64,000 bases of DNA, from contig CACIOK010000003.1 in NCBI GenBank assembly GCA_902588255.1, forward strand, positions 1 through 64,000, given 5' to 3'. The DNA comes from an uncultured Pelagibacteraceae bacterium (lineage in GTDB: Bacteria > Pseudomonadota > Alphaproteobacteria > Pelagibacterales > Pelagibacteraceae). How positions within the stretch are numbered: position 1 is the stretch's first letter; every line of letters begins with the position of its first letter. The translations under genes and the position numbers were made by a program. Under the pieces are notes generated by a model that searched no databases, was not told the DNA's origin, and saw only the letters and a list, made by a program, of their open reading frames with translations. Of the stretch, positions 51,820 to 59,971 are shown in pieces.

Positions 51820-52908
51820 ATGTCAAAAAATTCAGAATTTGTTAAATTCGATAAAGTAGACAAAAGTTATGATGGTAAAGTTCTAGTCGTTAAAGATCTA
51901 AACTTAGATATTGCTGAAGGTGAATTTATTACAATGCTTGGACCATCTGGTTCAGGAAAAACAACTTGCTTAATGATGTTAGCCGGATTTGAAACTCCTA
52001 CCAATGGAGAAATATATTTAGACAAGAATCCTATATCAAACATTCCACCTCACAAAAGAGGAATTGGAATGGTTTTTCAAAACTATGCATTATTTCCTCA
52101 TATGACAGTTTACGAAAACTTGGCTTTTCCACTAAGAGTTAGAAAAATTTCTAAAGAGGATATAGATAAAAAAGTTGATAAGGCTCTATCAATGGTTTCA
52201 CTTTCAGGATTTGAAAATAGAATGCCCGGACAACTATCTGGAGGTCAACAACAAAGAGTCGCTGTAGCAAGAGCTTTAGTTTTTGATCCAGCGGTAGTTT
52301 TAATGGATGAGCCATTGGGCGCTCTTGATAAAAATTTAAGAGAGAGCATGCAATATGAAATTAAACATATTCATGAGAGCATTGGAGTTACAGTTGTGTA
52401 CGTTACTCATGATCAAGGAGAAGCTTTAACGATGTCAAATAGAATAGCTGTATTTAATGATGGAAAAGTTCAACAGTTATCCTCACCAGACAAATTATAC
52501 GAAGAACCAGTAAATTCCTTTGTAGCAGAATTTATAGGAGAAAATAATAGATTCTCAGGACAAGTCACAGATGTTTCAAAAGATAAGTGTAAAGTAAAAT
52601 TAGATGATGGCTCAGAAATTTTAGCAAATCCAATAACAGTAAAGTCAAATGGAGAAAAAACAATTGTATCATTAAGACCTGAAAGAGCTTTAATTAATAC
52701 TAAAGATAAAATGGAAAATAATTTTAAAGGAAAAATTGAAGAAATAATTTATCATGGAGATCATACAAGAGTGAGATTAAACTTACTTGGAAATAAAGAT
52801 TTTATATTAAAAGTTCCAAATAGTTCTGCTAATATGGATATAAAGCTTGGTAACCAAATTAATGTTAGCTGGAATAGCTTTGACGCTAGGGCATTAGACC
52901 CAAAATAA
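51820..52908 (+). CDS. potA: Polyamine/opine-type ABC ATPase, PotA-like
   Basis: 362 residues. Walker A GPSGSGKTT, Q-loop VFQNYALFPHMTVYENLAFPL, signature QLSGGQQQRVAVARALV, Walker B VVLMDEPLGALDK, then a C-terminal TOBE domain (about 270-355). It energises the importer encoded by the next three genes. The gene follows the DoeA-like gene after 42 bases, so it could be co-transcribed with eutA-doeA, but the binding-protein gene has its own promoter. Substrate could be a polyamine or another cationic amine. Confidence 0.88.
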   Translation: MSKNSEFVKFDKVDKSYDGKVLVVKDLNLDIAEGEFITMLGPSGSGKTTCLMMLAGFETPTNGEIYLDKNPISNIPPHKRGIGMVFQNYALFPHMTVYENLAFPLRVRKISKEDIDKKVDKALSMVSLSGFENRMPGQLSGGQQQRVAVARALVFDPAVVLMDEPLGALDKNLRESMQYEIKHIHESIGVTVVYVTHDQGEALTMSNRIAVFNDGKVQQLSSPDKLYEEPVNSFVAEFIGENNRFSGQVTDVSKDKCKVKLDDGSEILANPITVKSNGEKTIVSLRPERALINTKDKMENNFKGKIEEIIYHGDHTRVRLNLLGNKDFILKVPNSSANMDIKLGNQINVSWNSFDARALDPK

Positions 52909-52971
52909 ACAACTAGCAAAAAATACCTACTCTAATGTAGTAAATTAACGTAATTTTAATTAAATGGATTG

Positions 52972-53000
52972 TTGACTCCTTTATTATATCTTGCTGTAAT
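52972..53000 (+). promoter_or_regulatory. Sigma-70 type promoter for potD
   Basis: TTGACT (52972-52977) and TGTAAT (52995-53000) are separated by exactly 17 bases, close to the consensus pair. It lies 34 bases before the potD ATG. A strong ribosome site GGAGG (53025-53029) follows, preceded by the palindrome CGATTAATCG (53016-53025), which overlaps the ribosome site by one base. It implies separate high expression of the binding protein. Confidence 0.65.
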
Positions 53001-53033
53001 CCTGTTTTTAAAAAACGATTAATCGGAGGATAA

Positions 53034-54149
53034 ATGAAAAAATTAAGTAAATTATTACTTACTCTATCTTTTGTACTTTCTATTACTTCATCAGCATTTG
53101 CAGTTACAGTTGCATCTTGGGGTGGAGCTTATACAGAGTCTCAAAAGCTAGGATATGGTGATCCTACAGCTAAGAAACTTGGAATTGAAATTAACTGGGT
53201 TGATTATTCTGGTGGATTATCAGAAGTTAAAGCACAACAAGAAGCAGGCGCAGTCGTTTGGGATATAATGGACGTGTTTGCTATGGATACTATCACAGGA
53301 TGTGACGAAGGTATCTTTGTAGAATTTGATTTCGACAAAGACTTTCCTGCGGCACCAGATGGAACTCCAGCGAGTAAAGACTTCTTTACTAGCATGCCTT
53401 CTAAATGTGCAGTAGGAAACATTTTATATTCTTGGAACTACGCTTATAATAGCGACAATGTTAAAGGTACTCCAAAAACTATAAAAGATTTCTTTAATAC
53501 TAAAAAATTCCCTGGAAAAAGAGCTATCTACAAAAGCGCTCTAACTAATTTAGAGATTGCTTTAGCTGCTAGCGGAACAAAACCAGGAAAAGGTGGAGCA
53601 AATATCTATAAAGCTTTGGGTACTGAAAAAGGTGTTCAAAAAGCAATGGATAAGATCAAAAAACTTTGCACAGATCCTAAAGGTGGATGTGTATTTTGGT
53701 CTGCAGGTGCTCAACCACCAGAATTGTTAATGAGTGGAGAAGTTGTTATGGCAACTGGTTGGAACGGAAGATTCTTCAACGCTACTGTTGGTGAAGGTGC
53801 TCCAATCGTTCAAGTTTGGGACGCACAAGGTCTTGACTATGAATATTTTGCACTTGTTAAAGGTGGACCAGACGAAGCTAACGCTAAAAAAGCTCTTGCT
53901 ATGATGACTAACACTGAGATGTTAGCTGGAAGCGCTAAGTATATTGCTTACGCTCCTTGGAGAAAATCATCTATAGAAGTTATGAAAGCAGGGGAGCCTT
54001 GGTATAAAGATGGTAAAACGAACATGGTACCACATATGCCAACAGCGCCAGCAAACACTAAAAACTACTTCCTAGTTGACCCAATTTTCTGGGCTGATAA
54101 CGGCACAGAGCTTGGTGAAAAATGGGAAGCTATGAAAGCTGGTCTATAA
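53034..54149 (+). CDS. potD: Polyamine-type periplasmic binding protein, PotD-like
   Basis: 371 residues. A signal peptide (1-23, ending AFA) then a type II binding fold (SBP_bac_8/PotD) with VASWGGAYTESQKLGYGDP at the N-terminus, AVVWDIMDVFAMD, and FPGKRAIYKSALTNLEIALAASG. ANTKNYFLVDPIFWADNG near the C-terminus is typical of the polyamine/opine group. A paired cysteine set (CDEG/KCAV, LCTD/GGCVF) suggests disulphides. It has its own promoter and strong ribosome site, and a hairpin terminator follows. Putrescine or spermidine are the family default; the neighbouring DoeA-like gene leaves open a different cation. Confidence 0.88.
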   Translation: MKKLSKLLLTLSFVLSITSSAFAVTVASWGGAYTESQKLGYGDPTAKKLGIEINWVDYSGGLSEVKAQQEAGAVVWDIMDVFAMDTITGCDEGIFVEFDFDKDFPAAPDGTPASKDFFTSMPSKCAVGNILYSWNYAYNSDNVKGTPKTIKDFFNTKKFPGKRAIYKSALTNLEIALAASGTKPGKGGANIYKALGTEKGVQKAMDKIKKLCTDPKGGCVFWSAGAQPPELLMSGEVVMATGWNGRFFNATVGEGAPIVQVWDAQGLDYEYFALVKGGPDEANAKKALAMMTNTEMLAGSAKYIAYAPWRKSSIEVMKAGEPWYKDGKTNMVPHMPTAPANTKNYFLVDPIFWADNGTELGEKWEAMKAGL

Positions 54150-54186
54150 TTTTAAGTTTTAAAGACTAAAATTATATATTATATTT

Positions 54187-54213
54187 AAGGGCGGTTATTT
54201 AATAACCGCCCTT
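54187..54213 (+). terminator. Hairpin between potD and potB
   Basis: AAGGGCGGTTA (54187-54197) pairs with TAACCGCCCTT (54203-54213) around a five-base A/T loop, followed by TTTATTT. It has the form of an intrinsic terminator 37 bases after potD, and the potB ATG follows at 54221. It would strongly favour potD message over potBC. Confidence 0.88.
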
Positions 54214-54220
54214 TTTATTT

Positions 54221-55474
54221 ATGAGCAGCGAAAAACAAAAAATTTTAACGACTGATGGAATTCCTTTAGAGGTAAGTCTAAAAAAAGCTGAAAAAAAAAA
54301 TAAAATTAAAGCCTTTTTACTTGTATGTCCTCTTTTACTATTTTTAATAATTACCTATGTTTTTCCAATTGGCGACATGCTTTATAGAAGTGTTGATGAC
54401 CGTATGGTTACTAATATGCTTCCTAAAACATACAAAGCAATGGAGCAATGGGATGGAAAAGATCTTCCTGAGGAAGAAGTTTTTGAAGCTTTTTATTTAG
54501 ATTACAAAAAATTAGTTGAAGAAAAAACATTTGGAAAATTAGCTACTCAACTTAATTTTGAAAAGAATGGTTTCAAAAGCATTCTTAAAAAATTAAAAAG
54601 AAAAATGAAAAAATTTGAAGAAGGTAATTACAAAGAACAAATTATGGAAGTTCACAAAAGATGGGCTAACGTTGAATATTGGAGAGCGCTTAAAAGAAGA
54701 GCTCCTTCATATACATATGCTAAATATTTAAAAGGAATAGATATGTATGAAAATGAAGATGGTAATATAGTTCAGGTTCCTGAAGATAGAAGAATTCATA
54801 AAATATTATGGTTAAGAACTTTAGAGGTGGCTCTTTTTGTAACAATTTTTTGTTTTTTAATGGCTTACCCAATTGCACATTTACTAGCAACACTTCCAAT
54901 GAAATATAGTAACTTATTAATGATCTGTGTTCTTCTTCCTTTTTGGACATCTCTTCTTGTAAGAACAGCAAGTTGGATGATTTTGTTGCAACAACAAGGA
55001 ATAGTAAATGACTTTTTTGTCATGATAGGCTTAGTATCCGACGATAATAGACCTGAGATGATGTACAATAAAACAGGCACTTATGTAGCTATGACACAAA
55101 TTCTGTTACCTTTTATGGTTTTGCCATTGTATAGCGTCATGAAAACCATTTCACCAAGCTTGATGAGAGCAGGAAAATCACTGGGCGGCACGCCTTTCGT
55201 TGCGTTTTGGAAAGTTTACTTTCCTTTAACTATACCAGGTATTGGAGCAGGTTGCCTGTTAGTATTTATACTTGCTATAGGTTATTATATTACTCCTGCT
55301 TTAGTAGGAGGAGCATCAGGAACACTTATTAGTAACCAAATAGCTTTTCATATGAAGAGTACACTTGATTGGAGTTTTGCATCAGCAATGGGGCTAATGT
55401 TGTTGGCTGGAGTACTGGCTATTTATTGGGTTTATAACAAACTTGTTGGAGTTGATAATATAAAATTAGGATAA
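54221..55474 (+). CDS. potB: Polyamine-type ABC permease, PotB-like with large loop
   Basis: 417 residues, over 100 longer than E. coli PotB. After membrane helix 1 (about 30-50, AFLLVCPLLLFLIITYVFP) there is a charged, lysine/glutamate-rich insert of about 135 residues (55-190) before helix 2. The remaining five helices are normal, with the EAA loop SPSLMRAGKSLGGTPFVAFWKVYFPLTIPG. It forms the channel with PotC, which starts 3 bases downstream. The insert would be periplasmic and might contact the binding protein. Confidence 0.88.
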   Translation: MSSEKQKILTTDGIPLEVSLKKAEKKNKIKAFLLVCPLLLFLIITYVFPIGDMLYRSVDDRMVTNMLPKTYKAMEQWDGKDLPEEEVFEAFYLDYKKLVEEKTFGKLATQLNFEKNGFKSILKKLKRKMKKFEEGNYKEQIMEVHKRWANVEYWRALKRRAPSYTYAKYLKGIDMYENEDGNIVQVPEDRRIHKILWLRTLEVALFVTIFCFLMAYPIAHLLATLPMKYSNLLMICVLLPFWTSLLVRTASWMILLQQQGIVNDFFVMIGLVSDDNRPEMMYNKTGTYVAMTQILLPFMVLPLYSVMKTISPSLMRAGKSLGGTPFVAFWKVYFPLTIPGIGAGCLLVFILAIGYYITPALVGGASGTLISNQIAFHMKSTLDWSFASAMGLMLLAGVLAIYWVYNKLVGVDNIKLG

Positions 55475-55477
55475 ATT

Positions 55478-56332
55478 ATGGCTTTACCAAAATATACAGA
55501 ACCACATTATAGAATTTGGCACTACTTTTATTTATTTATATGCGGTTGTGTATTTTTCTTTTTGATAGCACCACTTTTTGTAATTTTCCCATTATCTTTT
55601 AATGCAGAAGAGTTTCTAGTTTTTTCAGAAGGAATGAAGAGACTTGATCCAGATGCATTTTCATTAAGATGGTACAAAGATATGATTTATGGAACCAAAA
55701 ATCCTTGGGGACTTGCTGCAAAGAATAGCTTTATTATAGCTTTATTTGCAACTTTGGGATCAGTTATATTAGGAACAGTAGCAGCACTAGGCTTAAGCAG
55801 TAGACATATGCCTTACAAAGGAATTATTATGGCAGCTTTAATATCACCTATGATAGTTCCACTTATTATTTCAGGTGTTGCTATATTCTTTTTTATGGCA
55901 AAAGTCGGGTTAGCAGCGACTCACACAGGTATAGTTCTTGCGCATATAATATTAGGCACTCCATTTGTTGTAATTACAGTTACAGCAACACTCTCAGGAT
56001 TTGATCATAGTGTTACAAGAGCAGCATCTAGCCTTGGAAGTGACCCAGTTAACACATTTATGAAAATAACTTTACCTTTAATTTTGCCAGGGGTTATATC
56101 TGGAGGCTTGTTCGCTTTTGTTACTTCATTTGATGAAGTAGTGGTTGTATTATTCTTAGCAGGACTTGACAACACAACAATACCAATTCAAATGTGGACA
56201 GGTTTAAGAGAACAACTTAGCCCAACTATACTTGCCGTAGCTACTTGCTTAATAGTTCTTTCAACGTTAATACTTGTTACTGCAGAACTTCTAAGAAGAA
56301 GATCTGAAAGAATAAGAGGCATTAACAGATAA
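55478..56332 (+). CDS. potC: Polyamine-type ABC permease, PotC-like
   Basis: 284 residues with six membrane helices. The N-terminal hydrophobic helix is followed by FSLRWYKDMIYG and the EAA loop SVTRAASSLGSDPVNTFMKITLPLILPG; the FDEVVVVLFLAG segment is typical of PotC. It completes the channel with PotB. The FadN-like gene follows after 22 bases and may be on the same transcript. Confidence 0.9.
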   Translation: MALPKYTEPHYRIWHYFYLFICGCVFFFLIAPLFVIFPLSFNAEEFLVFSEGMKRLDPDAFSLRWYKDMIYGTKNPWGLAAKNSFIIALFATLGSVILGTVAALGLSSRHMPYKGIIMAALISPMIVPLIISGVAIFFFMAKVGLAATHTGIVLAHIILGTPFVVITVTATLSGFDHSVTRAASSLGSDPVNTFMKITLPLILPGVISGGLFAFVTSFDEVVVVLFLAGLDNTTIPIQMWTGLREQLSPTILAVATCLIVLSTLILVTAELLRRRSERIRGINR

Positions 56333-56354
56333 TTTTAAATTAAGTTTTAATATT

Positions 56355-58577
56355 ATGGAAATTAAAAAAGTTGTCATAATAGGATCAGGAACAATGGGAA
56401 GCGGTATTGCTGCACACTTATGTAATGCCAATGTGCCAGTGACTTTATTAGATTTAACTACAGAGATAAGCGAAAAAGCCAGAGAAAGGATTTATAAATC
56501 CAGACCACCACTTTTAATTGACAAAACGAAAATAGACAAAATCGAAGTGGGAAATATAAATGATGATTTTGATGTAGTAAAGGATGCTGATTGGGTTGTA
56601 GAAGCTGTTGTTGAAAGAATAGATATTAAGCATAATATTTATGAAAAAATTTTTAAATCAAGAAAGCCTGGCGCAATAGTCTCCTCAAATACTTCATCAA
56701 TCCCAATTAAAATTTTGTCAGAAAAATTAACAGATGATGAAAAAAAAGATTTCTGTATTACACACTTCTTTAATCCCGTTCGTTATATGGGGTTACTAGA
56801 AATTGTTAAAAACGAGAATAATGATCTTGATAAAATTAATTCTTTAAAAAAATTTTGCGAGCACGAGCTAGGCAAAGGAGCAATTGTTTGCAATGATACT
56901 CCAGGTTTTCTTGGAAATAGAGTAGGCGTTTTTGCTATGCAGGTTGCAATGACCGAAGCATTCAGGATGAAATTATCAATAGAAGAAGCAGATGCAGTTT
57001 TTGGCCGTCCAATGGGTATTCCAAAAACAGGAGTATTTGGCCTATATGATTTGATTGGTATTGATTTAATGGCCGATGTATTAAAAAGTTTCATAAAAGA
57101 ACTTTCAAAAAAAGATCCATTCCAAGAAGTTGCTAAAGAAATTCCATTAATTTCAAACTTAATTCAAACTGGTTATACGGGTAGAAAAGGAAAAGGTGGT
57201 TTTTATAGAATGAATAAACAAAACAATCAAAAAATTTTAGAAGCAATTAACCTTGAAACTGGTGAGTACTCACCTACAAAGAAAATTGACCTTGGTATTG
57301 AAACTGTTAATTTAAAATTATTAATTGAAAGAAAAGACAAATATGGGGAATATGCATGGTCCGTTATTTCAAAAATAATTAAATATGCATCTTCGCTAGT
57401 TCCAGCAATTACAGATAAATTTAATGACATTGATGAAGCGATGAGACTTGGTTTTAATTGGGCCATGGGACCTTTTGAAATGTTAAAATCAATTGGGGTT
57501 AAAAACTTTTTTAATCGGATTGATAGCTTTGAAAATAATAATTTTTTAGAAAATTTATCGAAAAATAAAGATGAAAATTTTTACGGGGAGAGGCAAAAGT
57601 ATACAGATATTGAAACACTAGGAAAAATTAAACCTAAAGCAATTAAAGTTGATAAAAATAAATCTGCTGACATTTATAGATTTAAAGATTTTAATATTGT
57701 TGAATTTACAACAAAAGCATGTGCTCTAGACTATGATTCAATGGATGCATTAAAAAATGCAACAGATAAGCCCTTAATAATTATAAATGAAAGTATGCAG
57801 TTTTCTGCAGGTGTAAATTTAACTTATACCATGAACTTTGCTGACAAAGGGGATTTTAAATCTATCGAAAAATTTATTAAATATTTTCAAGACACGTGTA
57901 AGCACTTAAAATATTCAGATCATCCAGTTATATCTGCTCCATCAGGTTTAGTTTTAGGTGGAGGAGAAGAAGTAGCAATTCAATCTAATTTTGTAGTTTC
58001 ACACACAAATATTGTAATGGGATTGGTTGAAACAGGTGTAGGCTTAGTACCTGCTGGTGGAGGATGTAAAGAAGTTTTATGGAGATGGTCGCAAACAGAG
58101 GAAGCAAAAAAAGATCCTGATTACGCTCCTTTGGAAGTATTTAACATAATTGGCTATGCAAAAACAGCAACATCAACAGTTGAAGCTGAACCTTTAAAGT
58201 TTTTAAAACCGGAAGATAAAAAGATAATGAATAGAAATAGTTTATTTGAGGTTTCAAAAAGATTAATTGATGAAAATAGAAAATTTACTCCACCAAAAGA
58301 ATGCTTTTTCAATCTGTCGGGAAAACCTCTTAAAGAAAAAATGATAAAAATTTTAGAAAAATTATATAATGAAAAAGTTATATTCGACCATGGTATGGAG
58401 GTTGGCAAAGAACTAGCAAATGTTTTAAGTGGTGGAAATACAACTTTAGACAAGACTTTAACTGAAGATGATTTGTATAAGCTGGAATTAGAATCTTTTA
58501 TGAGACTTATTCAAACTAAAAAAACCCAGGATAGAATTAAATATACTCTTGCAACTGGAAAACCATTATTTAATTAA
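56355..58577 (+). CDS. fadN: 3-hydroxyacyl-CoA dehydrogenase/enoyl-CoA hydratase fusion, FadN-like
   Basis: 740 residues. Domain order is NAD-binding 3HCDH (1-185; GSGTMGSGIAAHLC, THFFNPVRYM), helical 3HCDH_C domains (190-400) and then an enoyl-CoA hydratase/crotonase domain (about 440-690; SAPSGLVLGGGEEVAIQSN and ETGVGLVPAGGG). This order is the reverse of FadB/FadJ and matches Bacillus FadN. It would perform hydration and oxidation of enoyl-CoA or a similar acyl-CoA. Placement after an importer operon suggests that it may act on an imported compound rather than on fatty acids in general. No thiolase or acyl-CoA dehydrogenase is nearby. Confidence 0.85.
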   Translation: MEIKKVVIIGSGTMGSGIAAHLCNANVPVTLLDLTTEISEKARERIYKSRPPLLIDKTKIDKIEVGNINDDFDVVKDADWVVEAVVERIDIKHNIYEKIFKSRKPGAIVSSNTSSIPIKILSEKLTDDEKKDFCITHFFNPVRYMGLLEIVKNENNDLDKINSLKKFCEHELGKGAIVCNDTPGFLGNRVGVFAMQVAMTEAFRMKLSIEEADAVFGRPMGIPKTGVFGLYDLIGIDLMADVLKSFIKELSKKDPFQEVAKEIPLISNLIQTGYTGRKGKGGFYRMNKQNNQKILEAINLETGEYSPTKKIDLGIETVNLKLLIERKDKYGEYAWSVISKIIKYASSLVPAITDKFNDIDEAMRLGFNWAMGPFEMLKSIGVKNFFNRIDSFENNNFLENLSKNKDENFYGERQKYTDIETLGKIKPKAIKVDKNKSADIYRFKDFNIVEFTTKACALDYDSMDALKNATDKPLIIINESMQFSAGVNLTYTMNFADKGDFKSIEKFIKYFQDTCKHLKYSDHPVISAPSGLVLGGGEEVAIQSNFVVSHTNIVMGLVETGVGLVPAGGGCKEVLWRWSQTEEAKKDPDYAPLEVFNIIGYAKTATSTVEAEPLKFLKPEDKKIMNRNSLFEVSKRLIDENRKFTPPKECFFNLSGKPLKEKMIKILEKLYNEKVIFDHGMEVGKELANVLSGGNTTLDKTLTEDDLYKLELESFMRLIQTKKTQDRIKYTLATGKPLFN

Positions 58578-58578
58578 A

Positions 58579-59223
58579 TTATTTAAGCATTTTAAAAGAA
58601 TTAATAAAATCAGGCCTTAAAACAAATTCAACTTTATCGTTATACTTAATTTTCTTAAGGACATCTAAGCCATAAATCACTTTTCCAAGCGGGGAATATT
58701 CACCCTCAAACAGAGGAGCATCTTTGAGTAGAATAAAAAACTGACTATCTTCAGTATTTTTTTCGCTGGTTCTAGCTAAAGCAACACTTCCTTTTTTAAA
58801 ATCAAAAGGTTTATCCAATTCAGAATCTATTGTTCCCAAACTAGATTTTCCAGTTCCAATATATGAATAGTTTAAATTATCTTTTTTCCCAAACTCTAAA
58901 TCACCAGCTTGAACTAAGACATTTTTAATTACTCTATGAAAAGCTACATTATTATATTCACCGGATCTAATTAATATTTTAAATCTCTTAACAGAATTAG
59001 GAGCAACATTAGGGTTCAATTCAATAATAACGTTTCCACAGGGAACATTAAGTATTGCAATATTTTCTGGTTTTTCAAATTTAAGTTTTTGGGGGTCATA
59101 TTTTTTTACAAATAAACATTTATTTTTAATTAAGCCGTAAGATCCAAAAAATCCAATTCCAAGCAAAATAAGAAAAGTTAATAAAATTTTTTCTGAAATT
59201 GTTTGTTTAATTTTTTTTATCAT
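58579..59223 (-). CDS. Membrane-anchored cyclophilin-type peptidyl-prolyl isomerase
   Basis: 214 residues. One N-terminal membrane anchor (ILLTFLILLGIGFFGSYGLI, about 13-32) and a cyclophilin domain from about 55, with VAFHRVIKNVLVQAGD (active-site Arg), QFFILL and the LFEGEYSPLGKVI segment. The domain would face the periplasm and assist folding of exported proteins. It overlaps the start of the HExxH-protein stop region: its ATG overlaps the stop of the downstream-numbered gene by 4 bases, so the two are coupled. It converges with fadN one base apart. Confidence 0.85.
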   Translation of the reverse strand: MIKKIKQTISEKILLTFLILLGIGFFGSYGLIKNKCLFVKKYDPQKLKFEKPENIAILNVPCGNVIIELNPNVAPNSVKRFKILIRSGEYNNVAFHRVIKNVLVQAGDLEFGKKDNLNYSYIGTGKSSLGTIDSELDKPFDFKKGSVALARTSEKNTEDSQFFILLKDAPLFEGEYSPLGKVIYGLDVLKKIKYNDKVEFVLRPDFINSFKMLK

Positions 59224-59963
59224 TTACTAAAAGAAAAATTATTACTGATTTTTAGAATATTATTTTTAATGAAAGAAGTTTTATTTTTTAATATTGCATC
59301 ATTAATTAATTTTTCATCAACCTTCTTTTTATCATAAACTAAAAAAGAAAATACTTCTGCCATATCTTCTGAGGCAGTTGACATTGAGTATTCTGTTAAA
59401 AAACCATTTGTTTTTTTAATAGTAGATAAATTTATACGATCTGTACAAGTTGAACATTCCGCATATTCAAAGTTTTTTGGATTGTAACTTTTCCATTCTT
59501 TTTCATTAAAATAATCTTTAAAACTATCATTTATTATATGGAATACTTCATGATGGACTATTCTTTCAAAATATTTTTTATTAAAATTGATATCAATTAT
59601 TAAAGTTTTCATTTTAAAATTTGGAACACCGGCCGCATCAATTTCTGAAACGGAGAGATTTTCACATAATACAATATATTTTAGATTAATTTTTTTTAAA
59701 AAATTTGGTTGATATATATTTAAATTTTTCTGTATTAACTGGAATTTTTTTTCTATATTTTTTATATCTGAATTAAAACATGTGACGTTGTCATTCCTGA
59801 TACCTACCTGAAATGGCTTTGTAGCCCTTAAATATTTTAAGCCATTTGAATTATCGATTTTGTAAATTTCTAAATTAGGTATTTTAATAATATTATAAAT
59901 TGTGTCAGCTTTAGTCGAAGAAATCGAAATTAAAATTATTATTGTAGATATAAATAATCTCAA
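59220..59963 (-). CDS. Secreted putative zinc metallopeptidase (HExxH)
   Basis: 247 residues. A signal peptide (1-19, ending SSTKA) is followed by a domain with HHEVFHIIND near residue 138, a complete HExxH zinc motif, and a later SEDMAEVFSF that could give the third ligand (Glu). Family resemblance is to 'putative zinc-binding metallopeptidases', and no substrate is known. It is transcribed after formate dehydrogenase (8-base gap) and overlaps the cyclophilin gene by 4 bases, so it may assist periplasmic protein quality control. Lysine and isoleucine codons are dense. Confidence 0.65.
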   Translation of the reverse strand: MRLFISTIIILISISSTKADTIYNIIKIPNLEIYKIDNSNGLKYLRATKPFQVGIRNDNVTCFNSDIKNIEKKFQLIQKNLNIYQPNFLKKINLKYIVLCENLSVSEIDAAGVPNFKMKTLIIDINFNKKYFERIVHHEVFHIINDSFKDYFNEKEWKSYNPKNFEYAECSTCTDRINLSTIKKTNGFLTEYSMSTASEDMAEVFSFLVYDKKKVDEKLINDAILKNKTSFIKNNILKISNNFSFSK

Positions 59964-59971
59964 CTGGATTT

